A program made the translations under genes and the position numbers. The notes beneath the pieces were generated by a model. That model made no database searches and was not told the DNA's origin. It saw only the letters and a program-made list of their open reading frames with translations. Below, piece by piece: positions 62,291 through 64,000 of a stretch of DNA of 64,000 bases (positions within the stretch are counted from its first letter, which is position 1; each line of letters begins with the position of its first letter). The stretch is from Cloacimonetes bacterium UBA5614 (lineage in GTDB: Bacteria > Cloacimonadota > Cloacimonadia > Cloacimonadales > Cloacimonadaceae): assembly GCA_002424605.1 (NCBI GenBank), contig DIKQ01000013.1, positions 248,001 to 312,000 on the forward strand. Reading direction: 5' to 3'.

Positions 62291-63604
62291 ATGGCAGATA
62301 TGAGAAAAGCGGCATTGCTCCTGGTTCTGATCCTGCTGGCCCAGCCTGTGCTGGATGCCTGCGACATGAGCGCGTTCATAATGAGGAAAGGGCTGGTAAT
62401 GGCAGATTTGAATCAGCCGGACGGCGGAACTCATTACAACGGCTATCAGACTCCGGGAGATTATCTGGCTTTCGTGATGAGCAGGTCCAGCGCTGCCATG
62501 CACGACGATGGCTATGGACTCATATACTACCCGCAGGATACTCAGCAGATTGACGAACGCCACTGCTTTTACAAGAGGGTGGGCGTCAGCGGGCAGGCAA
62601 ATCAGGTCTATTATACCGGCAATCTGTTTCAACCCCTGAACGAGCCGGACATCTTTGACCTTGCCTATGACAAGATAACCGGTCCCGATGCCAGGGCTTC
62701 CATCGTTATGTGCCACGCGCGCAATGCCACACTCAATCCCTTTGCCCCCGGCAATCACCCCTTCCGCATGACTTTGAACGGGCAGACCTATGCGCTGATG
62801 CACAATGGATTTATCGGCAATACCGCCCGGAACTTCATGATAAACGAGACCAGTATCATGGACAGTGACTGGTTTCAGTTCAATGGCCCCAATTACACCG
62901 ACTTCCCGAACTGGTCATATCCCGCTTACTGGATAGACAGCGAGGTGCTGTTTCATTACATAATGTGCCATATTGTAAACAATGATTACAATGTGCACTT
63001 TGGGATAAAGACCGCTCTGAAGAAGCTGGAGAGCTATCTCAAGCTGTCAACCAACGTTGTCAACTTTGTTTTCACAGATGGTAAACGATTGTATGCATTC
63101 CGTTCCACAGGACCAGAAGGGGGCAATAGCGGTTACAATCTTGGCTTCAAGGTCAGCAGCAGCGGATTCAGCGCAGTCAGGACGGGATTTCCCACCGCCA
63201 ATGAAACAGAAATCAGCCAATATGAACTGGTGGTGCTGTCCGATGACGGGCAGGTAACACGCTATCCCGGCATTCTGGATGACCCGCTGACATTTGCCGG
63301 AGAAACAGAGGACGCCCTTACAGTCCCTGCTTCCCGCCCGGTCGTTGCCATTCCGGACCCCGGCCAGGCCGGAATCCGCATATCCTTTTTCCTGGAGCAG
63401 TCTTCCAGGGTTTCCATAAACATACATAACCTCAAAGGGCAAAAAGTGAAGAGCCTAGTAAACACAACCTATGCCGAGGGTAAACATACCGTTTATTGGG
63501 ACGGAACCGATAATTCCGGCAGAAAGACATCCCAGGGTGTCTATTTACTGGAGACAATCAGCGGTAAGCAAAGGACTGTAACCAAAGTTACCAGTTACCG
63601 GTAA
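62291..63604 (+). CDS. Exported class II glutamine amidotransferase-like protein with FlgD-type tail
   Basis: 437 residues. Signal peptide about 1-23, cut before C24, which would become the N-terminal nucleophile (A-C24-DMSAF). The amidotransferase fold follows, with HDDGYGLIYY, VMCHARNATL, NHPF and ALMHNGFIG, as in YafJ/EgtC-type proteins. The C-terminal 80 residues (INIHNLKGQKVKSL, TSQGVYLLETISG) are a FlgD-like sorting domain. The LDAC sequence could instead be a weak lipobox. The substrate is unknown. Confidence 0.82.
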   Translation: MADMRKAALLLVLILLAQPVLDACDMSAFIMRKGLVMADLNQPDGGTHYNGYQTPGDYLAFVMSRSSAAMHDDGYGLIYYPQDTQQIDERHCFYKRVGVSGQANQVYYTGNLFQPLNEPDIFDLAYDKITGPDARASIVMCHARNATLNPFAPGNHPFRMTLNGQTYALMHNGFIGNTARNFMINETSIMDSDWFQFNGPNYTDFPNWSYPAYWIDSEVLFHYIMCHIVNNDYNVHFGIKTALKKLESYLKLSTNVVNFVFTDGKRLYAFRSTGPEGGNSGYNLGFKVSSSGFSAVRTGFPTANETEISQYELVVLSDDGQVTRYPGILDDPLTFAGETEDALTVPASRPVVAIPDPGQAGIRISFFLEQSSRVSINIHNLKGQKVKSLVNTTYAEGKHTVYWDGTDNSGRKTSQGVYLLETISGKQRTVTKVTSYR

Positions 63605-63724
63605 CAAATCCTGACGGAATCGCCACATCCTGCTTCGACGGGAGAATTTGAAGTTGACAGGATATCTCTTTAGTGAGAAAGAAGCTAAGTTGAGCAAAAA
63701 TTATGATGATAAGGATATTGCCAG

Positions 63725-64000
63725 ATGAGTAAATCGGTTTCCGTGATTGTCCCCACATACAACGAAGAAGGAAGCATTCCCGAGTTTTTCCCCGGACTCG
63801 TAAAATATTGTGCAGAGAGAGAATGGCGTCTGATAATTGTGAACGATTGTTCTACAGATAAGACCCGTGAGCTGCTGTTGGGATTTCAGGATTCCCCTCA
63901 TGTAAACATCATCCACCACAAAGTCAACCGTGGTTATGGAGCAGCAGTTAAAAGCGGTATAAAGGCAGCGGATACGGATTACTGCATCACAATTGACGCT
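63725..64000 (+). CDS. Family 2 glycosyltransferase, 5' part
   Basis: The first 92 codons, running off the right edge. SVSVIVPTYNEEGSIPEFF, LIIVNDCSTDKT and NRGYGAAVKSGIKAA are the nucleotide-sugar-binding start of a GT-A fold, close to dolichol-phosphate-mannose synthase-like enzymes. The acceptor cannot be told. AAGGAT lies before the ATG. Confidence 0.9.
   Translation, partial: MSKSVSVIVPTYNEEGSIPEFFPGLVKYCAEREWRLIIVNDCSTDKTRELLLGFQDSPHVNIIHHKVNRGYGAAVKSGIKAADTDYCITIDA

Overview
The window looks like a chromosomal segment of an uncultured Gram-negative anaerobe of the FCB group, most plausibly Cloacimonadota. This is an inference: five secreted proteins end in a FlgD/type IX-secretion-like C-terminal domain, there are several outer-membrane beta-barrel proteins, Shine-Dalgarno sites are strong, and the arsenic operon is of a type common in anaerobes. 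No rRNA, tRNA or CRISPR array was seen.

Region 1 (1-14788) is host chromosome: the 3' end of an unknown gene, a Do/HtrA periplasmic protease, RecG helicase, an NTF2-fold protein, a secreted M16 metallopeptidase, two small outer-membrane barrel proteins, an ice-binding-like (DUF3494) exported protein, a TetR regulator with a 49-residue membrane protein, and three paralogous barrel-like proteins. Two of these paralogues, each with a small membrane protein gene and its promoter, form a 1.2-kb tandem duplication whose copies are separated by a decayed IS3-family transposase fragment.

Region 2 (14789-49501) is, as I read it, one complete 34.7-kb Mu/Tn7-superfamily transposon. It is bounded by a perfect 5-bp target duplication (GCCGG at 14784-14788 and 49502-49506) and by matching ends in which GTGACA sites are spaced 22 bp apart with TGCAAA boxes between them. 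The transposition module lies at the right end: a small HTH protein, a MuA/TnsB-like DDE transposase, a MuB/TnsC-like ATPase and a second HTH protein. A divergent C1/LexA-type repressor faces it, and a family of TTGGAC operator-like repeats lies on both sides of the repressor. The cargo is a defence island. A minus-strand group holds a tail-anchored coiled-coil protein, a methyltransferase-RecQ helicase fusion, a DUF1848 protein, a PD-(D/E)XK-like protein and a DUF6508 protein. A plus-strand type I restriction-modification operon follows, with an HTH protein, hsdM, hsdS, a DUF262/DUF1524 protein, hsdR and a YgjP-like metalloprotease. Then comes a four-gene cassette: HEPN-SNF2 helicase, GHKL ATPase with a zinc-binding tail, membrane protein, and metallophosphoesterase-STAND ATPase. 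The last cassette and the RecQ group match no defence system I can name.

Region 3 (49502-64000) is host chromosome again. The transposon landed just upstream of an arsR-led operon (arsR, ArsP-type permease, CcdA, two thioredoxin-fold proteins, DGC protein, ACR3 arsenite pump, arsC). After it come a secreted deacetylase-like protein, a GNAT acetyltransferase, two paralogous secreted proteins, tRNA-guanine transglycosylase, an exported class II glutamine amidotransferase-like protein and the start of a family 2 glycosyltransferase.

Four host intergenic regions carry unrelated sequences built from 11-bp-phased units in direct and inverted orientation, which suggests a common architecture rather than a common sequence.
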